Shown one piece after another: positions 46,687-55,071 of a stretch of DNA of 64,000 nucleotides (its first letter is position 1; each line of letters opens with the position of its first letter). Source of the stretch: Leptothermofonsia sichuanensis E412 (GTDB taxonomy: Bacteria > Cyanobacteriota > Cyanobacteriia > Leptolyngbyales > Leptolyngbyaceae); the NCBI RefSeq assembly GCF_019891175.1, contig NZ_CP072600.1, forward strand, positions 1,922,001 through 1,986,000, given 5' to 3'. The notes below the pieces were generated by a model. That model worked only from the letters and a program-made list of their open reading frames with translations. It was not told the origin of the DNA and searched no databases. The position numbers and the translations under genes are program-made.

Positions 46687-48066
46687 CTATCCATTGTAGG
46701 GCAAGAGGATTTGTAGCCAGGCTCCGTGGGTTTCGGGATGGTTTCCTGCTTTAATCGATCCCCCATGGGCTTCCACAATTTGACGCACGATTGCCAGCCC
46801 CAGTCCACTTCCACCACTGGCAGGGATAGACTTTTTACCATTTCCTGACTCCTCGCTGGCGGGGCGATCTCTGGAAGTTGCCAGGCCACTGCCAGTTGCC
46901 TTCACACCTGGATGGCTGCGAGTACGGGAAGGATCTGCCCGGTAGAACCGCTCAAAAACATGAGGCAAGGCACTTTCTGGAAAACCAGGTCCAGAGTCAA
47001 TCACGTCCAGGCATATCTGTCGGGGATGGGACTTAGAAGGCAAAAGGGTAATCTGCACCCGGACGGCCCCCCCGGTAGGACTATATTTAATGCTGTTATC
47101 CATCAGGTTCAGCAGTGCCCGGTGGAGCTTTGACTCATCCACCTCAAGGGTCAACTGTTCTGGTCCGCTGTAATCAAGGTGAAGTTGCTTCTGGCTGGCT
47201 AATGGCTCCAGGCTGGACCAGGTAGAATGAACCAGCTTGTTCAAATCAATCTTTCTGAGGTTCAGTTTAGGGGTGGGGCGTGCTTCTAGCTGGCTCAGGT
47301 CAAGCAGATCCTGCACCAGGGTACTGAGTCGAATGGTTTCCTTGAGCAATCGATCCATCCAGTCTCGCTGAGGGGGATCCAGCCGGAATTGAAGGGTTTC
47401 AGCCACCAGGCGAATCGAGGTGAGGGGAGTTTTGAGTTCATGGGCAACGTCCGAGATCCAGCGATCGCGCTGCTGCATCAGAGACACCGCTTCCTGCCGG
47501 TTTTCCAGAAAAACCCCGACCTGCTCGTCGGAAAGGGGAATGGCATATCCACGCAGCGGGCGAGGTTGCTGTTGTGAGATCACCGATGGGTCAGAATTGG
47601 TTGGATGAAACGTCCATTCCTGTTGGGAAGGTTTGCCCGCCAGACGGGTCTGTTCAATCAACTGGTCCAGTTCATAGGAACGCACAACCTCCAGCAACAG
47701 ACGAGGCTGGCCTGACAGTTGAGACGATTGAATGCTGAGCAGTTCACAGGCTTTGGGGTTACACCAGAGGATCTGGTTATCCTGGTCTACCGTGAGAAAC
47801 CCAACTGGCATCTGCTGACAGATCTGCTGCCAGATTTCCAGACTTGCGATTAACGCCTGATGGTCTTGACTGTGGGCGGCGATCGCCCGCATCAACCGGG
47901 AGGTGGATGAAAATGACCAGCTCAGCGCCTCTGGTTGCAAAAGCTGAACCAACCGCTTCAACTGGAAGGCAACACGAGTGTGATACCAGCCCAGAAACGC
48001 CAGCCCAACCAGTAGCCCAACCAGAAACCACAAAAAATCAACAAGATCTATTGGCATCAGCGTCAC
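46687..48066 (-). CDS. sphS: PAS-containing sensor histidine kinase, SphS/PhoR-like
   Basis: The 459-residue kinase has one N-terminal membrane helix (about residues 8-28), a PAS domain (about 85-185, MPVGFLTVDQDNQILWCNPKACEL), HisKA with DVAHELKTPLTSIR and a HATPase with N-box NLMDNSIKYSP, DSGPGFP and GGSGLGLAIVRQIVEAHGG. A short Ser/Gly/Arg insert (GVKATGSGLATSRDRPASEE) separates the F-box from the G2 box. Starts with GTG 48066 or ATG 48057. Organisation and sequence fit cyanobacterial SphS, which senses phosphate shortage. The response regulator gene lies directly upstream in the same direction, so an sphR-sphS operon is inferred. Confidence 0.8.
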   Translation of the reverse strand: MTLMPIDLVDFLWFLVGLLVGLAFLGWYHTRVAFQLKRLVQLLQPEALSWSFSSTSRLMRAIAAHSQDHQALIASLEIWQQICQQMPVGFLTVDQDNQILWCNPKACELLSIQSSQLSGQPRLLLEVVRSYELDQLIEQTRLAGKPSQQEWTFHPTNSDPSVISQQQPRPLRGYAIPLSDEQVGVFLENRQEAVSLMQQRDRWISDVAHELKTPLTSIRLVAETLQFRLDPPQRDWMDRLLKETIRLSTLVQDLLDLSQLEARPTPKLNLRKIDLNKLVHSTWSSLEPLASQKQLHLDYSGPEQLTLEVDESKLHRALLNLMDNSIKYSPTGGAVRVQITLLPSKSHPRQICLDVIDSGPGFPESALPHVFERFYRADPSRTRSHPGVKATGSGLATSRDRPASEESGNGKKSIPASGGSGLGLAIVRQIVEAHGGSIKAGNHPETHGAWLQILLPYNG

Positions 48067-48192
48067 GCCATCAGCATTTAGCCCGAAGTAACCGCGTTGA
48101 ACCTATCCTCAATGGTCAAATGGCAGGACTAAGATATTCTAAGCAGATCGTCGATGAATGTGGTTAAGGAATGCGTCAACCCAATCGTTTCG

Positions 48193-49005
48193 TTAACCAA
48201 ACCGATAGCCAAACCCCCGTACCGTAACCAGGTATTCTGGGGTACTGGGATCCAACTCCAATTTTTCACGCAACCAGCGGATATGAACATCCACAGTTTT
48301 GCTGTCTCCAATAAAATCTGGTCCCCAGATCCGTTCGAGCAACTGTTCCCGTGACCAGACCCGGCGGGGATAGCTCATAAACAGTTCCAGAATCTTGAAT
48401 TCTTTAGGGGAAAAATTAATCTCCTCACCCCGGACAATGACCCGACACTCCTGGGGGTAAAGGGTAATGTCACGAAACTTAAGGGATGGTTGCTCTGGCT
48501 CGAGCTGAAGATGGTTGTAACGACGCAGCAGAGCACGACAGCGAGCAATCAGCTCCCTCATCCCAAAGGGCTTGGTTAAATAATCATCGGCACCCACTTC
48601 TAAGCCAACCACACGGTCGGTTTCACTCCCTTTCGCACTCAGCATGAGCACAGGCACACTGTTTCCTTCACGCCGGATCAGGCGACACAGATCTAACCCA
48701 TTAATGTAGGGCAGCATCAGGTCAAGGATGATTAAGTCAAAGGGCTGGTTCTGGGGTTGACGAGCACCCGCTAAGGTGGGGCGGTTGGCAGAGTGATTTG
48801 AGTGGGGAGAAATCGCCTCTTCAGTCTGATGAATTAAGTCCAGGGCAGTGCGGCCATCTTCGGCAGTGATCACCTCATAACCTTCTTCCGTCAGTGCCAG
48901 GGCGATCGTCTCGCAAATCAGGTCCTCATCTTCAACAACTAACACACGGCCAATCTTAAGGCTTGCCTGACTCTTAGGGGAGTCCATCGGTAAAGTAAGC
49001 GGCAT
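48193..49005 (-). CDS. sphR: OmpR/PhoB-family response regulator, SphR-like
   Basis: The product of about 270 residues has a receiver domain (residues about 19-165; acidic pocket VEDED, phospho-acceptor Asp in LIILDLMLPYING, Thr/Ser in MLSAKGS, Lys in LTKPFG) with an Asn/His/Pro-rich insert of about 25 residues (SPHSNHSANRPTL), and a winged-helix DNA-binding domain (about 180-270, TVDVHIRWLREKLE and VTVRGFGYRFG). SphR activates phosphate-starvation genes. ATG 49005 follows AGGAAA at 49014-49020; the longer GTG 49044 start is less likely. Confidence 0.82.
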   Translation of the reverse strand: MPLTLPMDSPKSQASLKIGRVLVVEDEDLICETIALALTEEGYEVITAEDGRTALDLIHQTEEAISPHSNHSANRPTLAGARQPQNQPFDLIILDLMLPYINGLDLCRLIRREGNSVPVLMLSAKGSETDRVVGLEVGADDYLTKPFGMRELIARCRALLRRYNHLQLEPEQPSLKFRDITLYPQECRVIVRGEEINFSPKEFKILELFMSYPRRVWSREQLLERIWGPDFIGDSKTVDVHIRWLREKLELDPSTPEYLVTVRGFGYRFG

Positions 49006-49128
49006 AAAAGGGTGTTTCCTGTCTATCCAGGTCAATCCTACCACTATTGGCTGTTTCGGTATGTCTTGATACTGCCGATCACCACATTTTTATGCAATCT
49101 AAAGAATTCAAATTTTTACAGGCTGAGC

Positions 49129-51441
49129 CTATCGAAGTACCTGCCAGTTTTGAATCCGCCACTGATCCTCAACACGAGTCAGGTCATACTGAACCCGGAG
49201 TTCAGGATCGGAACGAGAATCCTCCAACTGATCCCCTCTGTAAAATTCAGTGGTTTCACTGACTTCTGCCGTAATTTTGGCGTTGTCGGGATCCTCCTTC
49301 GGTTGTTCAACGGCTGCGATCTTGACCTTATGGGTGTACTTTCGATAGCTGCCAGACTGCTTCTCAGCTTCAGCAGCGGCCTGCCATTCAGATAATTTGG
49401 GACCTGTCAAAATCTGGTTGAGTTTGTCGGTGGCATGGTCGGGACCCATTGCCGCCGCTTTAGCTGTCAGCCAGGCTTCAATTAACTGCTGAGCCGATTC
49501 ATTGGTCAGGGTAGCAGCGGATAAGGCATCCGTTGGTGATTCAATCAGCGTCACCAGGGGAACATCCAGTTCCACCATAGGCTGTTCTTCAACCACCTGC
49601 TGGCTCTGGTTTGTCCCTGATATTTGCAGTGTTTTGATTAACCAGGCAATCAGGAAGCCCAGCCCAATCATGCCAATGATGACAGCCACATAAGGAAGAT
49701 AGCGTAGCAGTCCATTCGACCGGGTGCTGGCAGACCGCGATCGCCCACGCTCATCTGACGGGTCATGGCTTCGGCGGGATCCGGTGGCTGCACTCCCCGG
49801 TCGCCCACTACTGCCACCCCGTGGCCGTTCTCCCCGGAGTGGGCGATCGCCGCCTCCAGCACGGTCTGGTGCCGCTGGACTGGGAATTACCGATTGCCCC
49901 ACCCGTTCCGCCGCTGCCATCGTGCCCATCTCACCCACCGGGCGATCGCCTGCCAGGGTTGCCGTGCCTGTGCGGGCAGCGATCCGGCTGCGCGCCGTTT
50001 CAATCAGCGCTTCATCGGAGGGACGCCCCAGAGCCTGCTCCCCTCGGGCCAGAGCAGGCTCTACCTGTGCGGGTGCCTCAGCACTGGTACGCCCGGCAAA
50101 GGCAGGGCTGGCAACCTTTTGAACGGGAGGAATGGCTGAAGCAGGCGATCGCTCGGCCATCCATTCGCTACTGGTGTCCGTCTCATTCGGTAGCTCTTCC
50201 AGATAGGACTGAACCTGGGAATCGGCAAAGTACTCTTTAAGAGATGCCTGTTGCCGTGCCAGGTCGCGGAAATGGGGAAACACCTCATCCTGTAGCCAGC
50301 GCTCAGCATACAGGCAAAGACCGGGCAGCAGGTCAGGCGAGTTCTGAGAATGCTCCCGAATAAAGGCGATCGGACCATATTCCTGGCTCAGTTCCAGGGC
50401 ACGGCTGGCTTCTTCGGTTTGTCCCAACAGCAGGGCACACACGGCCTGTTCCAGATGCACATCCTGCCGGCTACTGAGCCGCATCAACAGCATTTTTGCC
50501 CGGCGCACCAGCACTGGCTGGCGATCGGCAAAGCCCCGTGCCAGGAGGGCATAGACAGCCAGGTAGGTGGCAACCGCAGAAGGTCGCTGGGCTTCCTGTT
50601 CAAACAACACCTGCTGCTCCGATGCTGTTAAATACCCGCGCAGTTGCTGAATAAACCGCAAAAAGTCATCAATATTTAACCCGGACTGGTCGTCGCCAGA
50701 ACCATCAATCCCATCCCGCTCGTGCAGCATGTCCTGAAGAAGCTGCATACCGCGGTAACGTTCTTCAGTCTGGTTTTCAGGCAATGCCAGCAGTTCCAGC
50801 ACCCGATAGGGACGTAGCTTGTAAAGATCCGTCTGAATCTCACCCCGAACTCCAGCAAACAGCCCTTCGCGCAACAGTAATTGCTGACCTGTCTCCAGTG
50901 CTTCTGCCGCATTTTCATACTGGCCCTGTTGCCATTGCTCCCGACCCAGTTCCAGACAAGCCAGGGCCACCGTTAACACAATGTCGGAGTAGACAATGGT
51001 AGGATCCCCATATTCCCCACCCTTAAGGCTGGCCGTCCCCCCCGTCAAAAAGGGGCGACCCAGCTTCAGGACCAGCTCATACTCACCCAGATCTTGCAGA
51101 ATCAGCAGGGCACCGACGAACTGATCGGGCTGAATCTCAATCTGGGGGGTGTGGGGGTCAATTCCGCCATCCACAGAAGCCGCCGGACTGGGAGGCTCGG
51201 ATTCGGGTTCAAGCTCGTAGGTTTTGGCCAGAAAGCTGGCGTCGTAAGCCTGCCGCCGCTGCCCATCGGAGAGCACCGCATAGGCTTCATCTAACAACTT
51301 CTTCCGTGAGGCGATGGCTGCATCCGAATATTCTCGCCGGGGTAACTGTAAGGTGCGATCGCGATGCGCCTGTCGCAACTGTTCAGCCGTAGCCTGAATC
51401 GGCAAACCCAATATCCGGTAGTAATCAAGCGGGATACGCAC
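49129..51441 (-). CDS. zipN: cell division protein ZipN/Ftn2 (ARC6 homologue)
   Basis: The product of about 770 residues begins MRIPLDYYRILGLP with a J-like domain (about residues 4-70, without the HPD motif), then a long helical region, a low-complexity Ala/Gly/Arg/Ser stretch (about 400-570), a single membrane helix (YVAVIIGMIGLGFLIAWLI, about 575-600) and a C-terminal ARC6-IMS domain (about 640-770, LIEAWLTAKAAAMGP to QWRIQNWQVLR). ZipN anchors FtsZ at the cyanobacterial divisome. GTG 51441 is preferred over GTG 51459 because it matches the conserved N-terminus. It is divergent from pdhA. Confidence 0.93.
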   Translation of the reverse strand: MRIPLDYYRILGLPIQATAEQLRQAHRDRTLQLPRREYSDAAIASRKKLLDEAYAVLSDGQRRQAYDASFLAKTYELEPESEPPSPAASVDGGIDPHTPQIEIQPDQFVGALLILQDLGEYELVLKLGRPFLTGGTASLKGGEYGDPTIVYSDIVLTVALACLELGREQWQQGQYENAAEALETGQQLLLREGLFAGVRGEIQTDLYKLRPYRVLELLALPENQTEERYRGMQLLQDMLHERDGIDGSGDDQSGLNIDDFLRFIQQLRGYLTASEQQVLFEQEAQRPSAVATYLAVYALLARGFADRQPVLVRRAKMLLMRLSSRQDVHLEQAVCALLLGQTEEASRALELSQEYGPIAFIREHSQNSPDLLPGLCLYAERWLQDEVFPHFRDLARQQASLKEYFADSQVQSYLEELPNETDTSSEWMAERSPASAIPPVQKVASPAFAGRTSAEAPAQVEPALARGEQALGRPSDEALIETARSRIAARTGTATLAGDRPVGEMGTMAAAERVGQSVIPSPAAPDRAGGGDRPLRGERPRGGSSGRPGSAATGSRRSHDPSDERGRSRSASTRSNGLLRYLPYVAVIIGMIGLGFLIAWLIKTLQISGTNQSQQVVEEQPMVELDVPLVTLIESPTDALSAATLTNESAQQLIEAWLTAKAAAMGPDHATDKLNQILTGPKLSEWQAAAEAEKQSGSYRKYTHKVKIAAVEQPKEDPDNAKITAEVSETTEFYRGDQLEDSRSDPELRVQYDLTRVEDQWRIQNWQVLR

Positions 51442-51660
51442 AGTACACTTCCCCAGCACTAAGCAGTAAAGTTAAGCTAATGGAACGGTCAACGGTCTGT
51501 AAAATGCAACCATGATAACCAGATTCCGACAATGTGGCAGTTTACCCCAGGATATTCAAAAACGACCAGGAAGTAACATTAATTCTAGATAGATCTCAAA
51601 TTCTGTAGATCAACCGCGCTAGAAGTCACTTATTACAACGTTGTAACCCAGGACAAGTCA

Positions 51661-52695
51661 ATGGTTCAAGAAAGAGCACTCCCGAAATTTCAGACCTCAA
51701 CTGCAAAAGTTACCCGAGAAGAAGGGCTACGACTGTACGAAGACATGGTGCTGGGGCGTTTTTTTGAAGATAAGTGCGCTGAAATGTACTATCGGGGCAA
51801 AATGTTTGGCTTCGTCCACCTTTACAACGGGCAGGAAGCCGTCTCTACCGGTGTCATTCAGGCCATGCGCCCTGGTGAAGACTATGTCTGTAGCACCTAC
51901 CGGGATCACGTCCACGCCCTCAGTGCTGGTGTGCCCGCCCGGAATGTGATGGCAGAATTGTTTGGTAAGGAAACCGGGTGCAGCAAAGGGCGGGGTGGTT
52001 CCATGCACCTGTTTTCAGCAGAGCATCGCCTGTTGGGGGGATATGCCTTTATTGGGGAGGGAATCCCCGTTGCCACCGGAGCTGCTTTTCAGACCAAGTA
52101 CCGCCGGGAAGTCCTGGGAGATGAAACCGCTGACCAGGTGACCGCTGCTTTTTTTGGAGACGGCACGACTAATAATGGACAGTTTTTTGAATGTCTGAAT
52201 ATGGCGGCATTGTGGAGCTTGCCCATCCTGTTTGTGGTGGAAAATAACAAATGGGCGATCGGGATGGCCCATGAGCGAGCAACATCTCAACCAGAGATTT
52301 ACAAGAAAGCCAGTGTGTTTGGTATGCCCGGTGTGGAAGTGGATGGCATGGATGTCCTGGCAGTGCGGGCAGTGGCCCAGGAAGCCATTGCCCGTGCTCG
52401 CGCTGGCGAAGGTCCAACTCTGATTGAATGCCTCACCTACCGCTTCCGGGGGCATTCCCTGGCAGACCCGGATGAACTGCGATCGAAAGCCGAGAAAGAA
52501 GCCTGGTTAGCCCGCGACCCGATTAAGAAGTTTGCTGCTTATCTGCTGGAACAAAACCTGGCATCCCAGCAGGAGTTGAAGGAGATTGAGAAAAAGATCC
52601 AGCTCGAAGTGGAAGAGGCTGTTAAGTTCGCTCTGGAAAGCCCAGAACCTAAAGCGGAAGATCTTTATAAGTATGTATTTGCCGAAGATGAGTAG
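51661..52695 (+). CDS. pdhA: pyruvate dehydrogenase E1 component, alpha subunit
   Basis: The 344-residue product is one chain of the alpha2beta2 E1 enzyme that decarboxylates pyruvate with thiamine diphosphate. It has the ThDP/Mg2+ motif [12 protein letters not shown] (GDG...NN), the HVHALSAGV active-site His region, [13 protein letters not shown] and [13 protein letters not shown]. Length and motifs are those of the cyanobacterial/plastid PdhA. pdhB is not in the neighbourhood. The gene ends before a strong terminator at 52784. Confidence 0.97.
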   Translation: MVQERALPKFQTSTAKVTREEGLRLYEDMVLGRFFEDKCAEMYYRGKMFGFVHLYNGQEAVSTGVIQAMRPGEDYVCSTYRDHVHALSAGVPARNVMAELFGKETGCSKGRGGSMHLFSAEHRLLGGYAFIGEGIPVATGAAFQTKYRREVLGDETADQVTAAFFGDGTTNNGQFFECLNMAALWSLPILFVVENNKWAIGMAHERATSQPEIYKKASVFGMPGVEVDGMDVLAVRAVAQEAIARARAGEGPTLIECLTYRFRGHSLADPDELRSKAEKEAWLARDPIKKFAAYLLEQNLASQQELKEIEKKIQLEVEEAVKFALESPEPKAEDLYKYVFAEDE

Positions 52696-52783
52696 TGTTC
52701 AGTACTTCTTCCCGTCACCTGGATAAACTTTAAACAATCTAACCTTCGATTCAGTATAAACACTGGAATTCTCCAATCGGATT

Positions 52784-52817
52784 GAACGCCTTCGGTCATG
52801 GACTGGAGGCGTTCTTT
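52784..52817 (+). terminator. Rho-independent terminator of pdhA
   Basis: GAACGCCT (52784-52791) pairs with AGGCGTTC (52807-52814), followed by TTTATC. It is about 90 bp after the pdhA stop. Confidence 0.75.
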
Positions 52818-52997
52818 ATCAGTGTCTTATGTAAGTGTTCTCCTTGTAAAGGAAATACAAAAGATGCCAGATCCTGAACATCCAGCAAAAGGGACTGGGA
52901 ATTCTGACAGTACACCGTTTAGCCGCACAAAGGCAGAGCGTCTTTCTTTCAGACTGGCTCTCTCCTGAAGGAAAAAGGATTTATACCCTGAAAACTT

Positions 52998-53057
52998 CAC
53001 TACAGAGACCCAGACAACACAGAGCAATTCCTCTGTGCCCTCTGGATTTCTGTGGTT
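52998..53057. repeat. CCACAGAG palindromic repeat (copy 2)
   Basis: CACTACAGAGACC and TTTCTGTGGTTAAG form the arms with ACACAGAGCAATTCCTCTGTG inside. It belongs to the same family as 8876-8937. Confidence 0.7.
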
Positions 53058-53159
53058 AAGCCCTGAGTTTTTCGGTTTATTGAATCCACAATCCTGAGTG
53101 ACTTGACCCTAAACGGCGTAACTGCGAAATCAGGCAACACTACTCTTCCCTTTGGAACT

Positions 53160-53933
53160 ATGAACCTGAAATATTTTTTGTCCAGTTTTGGACTTCTAAC
53201 CGTTGGGTTGGCATTGTCCAGTACCTCTGCACAAGCGTTTACGTTTACAACCAACCTTGCTCCTGGCAGCACAGATCCGAAGGGAGACATTTTTCTTCAA
53301 TCCGTCACGCTGGGCAATGGTACGACCGTCAGTAATTTTTCTCTGGTCAATAGTGCAACTATTATCAGTAACGACTCCTGGACAGGCGGTAATACGGGCG
53401 CTGCCAGTTCTGACCGGGGAGATAATGCCTCTGGTGTCAAACTGGAAGCGGCAACTAACGCCAGTATCGTAGCCAGTCTGGGCAACCTGAACCTGAACAA
53501 CATTATCGATACTGAAGATACTGGCTCCTTCAAAATCAATGTTTCCTTTGAGCAAGCAGTTTCCAACCTGTTTTTCTGGGAAAGGGGAATGAACAGCAGG
53601 CTTGGGGTTCAGGCACTGGATGGCAGCGGCAATCTGATTGGTAACCTGCTGGTGCTGGACAGCCGCACCTGGCAATGGGCAGGCTTCAGCATCGACACCA
53701 CTGAAATCAGTAGTGCCCAGCGGGTAGGCTCTTTAGGGGTCAGCCTGGCGGATCTGGGAGTTTCTGGTCCAATTCAGAGTATTCAGCTAACCAGCAGCCG
53801 CTCATTTAATGGTCCAGACTTTAAAGTGGTCGGCGAAGCGGCGGCTGTGCCAGAACCAACTACTATAGCAGGTTTAGCGATCGCTGGTCTTGGCATGGCG
53901 GCTGCCCGTCGTCGCCAGAACAAGAAGGCCTGA
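53160..53933 (+). CDS. PEP-CTERM exosortase-sorted surface protein
   Basis: The product of 257 residues has a signal peptide (about residues 1-25, ending STSAQA), a beta-rich Ser/Thr/Asn body (DSWTGGNTGAASSDRGDNAS), and a C-terminal sorting signal: VPEPTTIAGL, a hydrophobic helix and the basic end RRRQNKK. Such proteins are cut and anchored by an exosortase and reach the surface or extracellular matrix. The body resembles the cyanobacterial XDP2 group as I remember it. A longer frame from 53103 is unlikely, since ATG 53160 begins the signal peptide directly. It stands alone, between two palindromes. Confidence 0.88.
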   Translation: MNLKYFLSSFGLLTVGLALSSTSAQAFTFTTNLAPGSTDPKGDIFLQSVTLGNGTTVSNFSLVNSATIISNDSWTGGNTGAASSDRGDNASGVKLEAATNASIVASLGNLNLNNIIDTEDTGSFKINVSFEQAVSNLFFWERGMNSRLGVQALDGSGNLIGNLLVLDSRTWQWAGFSIDTTEISSAQRVGSLGVSLADLGVSGPIQSIQLTSSRSFNGPDFKVVGEAAAVPEPTTIAGLAIAGLGMAAARRRQNKKA

Positions 53934-54058
53934 GTGGAATTCTGGGTAGCCGGGTACCGGGTACCGGGCAGGTATCGGGTATTGTCCTCTGTCCTCTGCT
54001 GAAACAGCTTTCAAATCCCCAGAATCTTGAAGATTGGTAACAGGTTCAAATGACCCAG

Positions 54059-54090
54059 GACCCCGGAGATTTTCAGAAGTCTCCGGGGTC
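54059..54090. terminator. hairpin between convergent genes
   Basis: GACCCCGGAGA (54059-54069) and TCTCCGGGGTC (54080-54090) form a perfect 11-bp stem. It lies between the PEP-CTERM gene and the convergent ABC permease gene. There is no U-run, so it may be a repeat. Confidence 0.6.
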
Positions 54091-54113
54091 TGCCCCTATT
54101 TGTGTCCCTATGT

Positions 54114-54893
54114 TTACAGCCGTCGCTCTACCTGCAACATGCGGCGGTAGGAAAGCCAGCCCAAGATAACCATCACCACAGAAAAGGCGACCAGAAACCA
54201 GAAGTGGGGGGCGATTTCTTCCAACCCATTCCCGTCTGCCATCACCTGGGTGAGGGCTTCATTCATATGGAAAATTGGGTTGTAGCGAGCAATTTCTAGC
54301 AATATGGGCGGGAAAATAAAGGCAGGCACAAAAGCGCCGCCCAGGATCAGCAGGGGCACACCAAAGGCAGCCACCAGGGCATTCACATCCTCAGTCCGGC
54401 GGGCAAACTGGGTGCCCAGAATGAACCCAACACCCACGTAAGACAGAATACTCAGCAAAATGATGGCTCCGCCCAGGAGCCACGAGCCACGAAATTGGGC
54501 ACCCATGGCTACCGCGATCGCCCCAATCAGAATCGTTTGTCCGATGGCGATCGCCAGATGGGCCAGGAAGATTCCCAGAAAGTAAGACGTGCCACTCAGA
54601 GGGGAAAGGAATAGCCGGCGCAGGGTACGATGCTCCCGTTCAGAGACAACCGTTGCCACACTGCCACCCAGGCAACTGAAGAACAGGGCTGCCCCGACCA
54701 GAGTTGCCGGAGCCGCTCGCTCAAACGCCTCCTGAAAGGACAAATTTTCTTTAGCCCGTTCAGCATAGATCAGCCCATTCAGCAGTAATATCGCCACTGG
54801 AAAGATTGTCCAGAAAACCAGGCTGCGTCGCCGGCGTCCCAGTTCGGTTAGAATTCGACGGGCGATCGCCAGGGTTTCATGCCAGTATTTCAT
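54114..54893 (-). CDS. ABC-2 type transporter permease
   Basis: The product of about 259 residues has six transmembrane helices and the ABC-2 pattern: a cytoplasmic N-terminal helix ARRILTELGRRRRSLVFW, EREHRTLRRLFLSPLS before the second helix, and LLILGGAFVPAFIFPP near the end. It is an exporter membrane subunit, needing a separate ATPase that is not adjacent. ATG 54893 gives the usual start MKYWHETLAIARR; the frame extends to 54932. The substrate is unknown; drugs, polysaccharides and lipids are all possible for this family. Confidence 0.88.
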   Translation of the reverse strand: MKYWHETLAIARRILTELGRRRRSLVFWTIFPVAILLLNGLIYAERAKENLSFQEAFERAAPATLVGAALFFSCLGGSVATVVSEREHRTLRRLFLSPLSGTSYFLGIFLAHLAIAIGQTILIGAIAVAMGAQFRGSWLLGGAIILLSILSYVGVGFILGTQFARRTEDVNALVAAFGVPLLILGGAFVPAFIFPPILLEIARYNPIFHMNEALTQVMADGNGLEEIAPHFWFLVAFSVVMVILGWLSYRRMLQVERRL

Positions 54894-55071
54894 AGGCTTC
54901 TTTTGGCACTTTTCGAGAAAACACTGGTACATTATGTATCTCTTGCCTCACCTGTGGTCTGTCAAGAATTTTTGTAAAAACCTTCAGAAAAATAACCCGC
55001 TCAACCATTTGTGTACGTCAATCAACATTGACAGACCAGAAGCCTGATAGATTACCAGAACCAGAGACTGC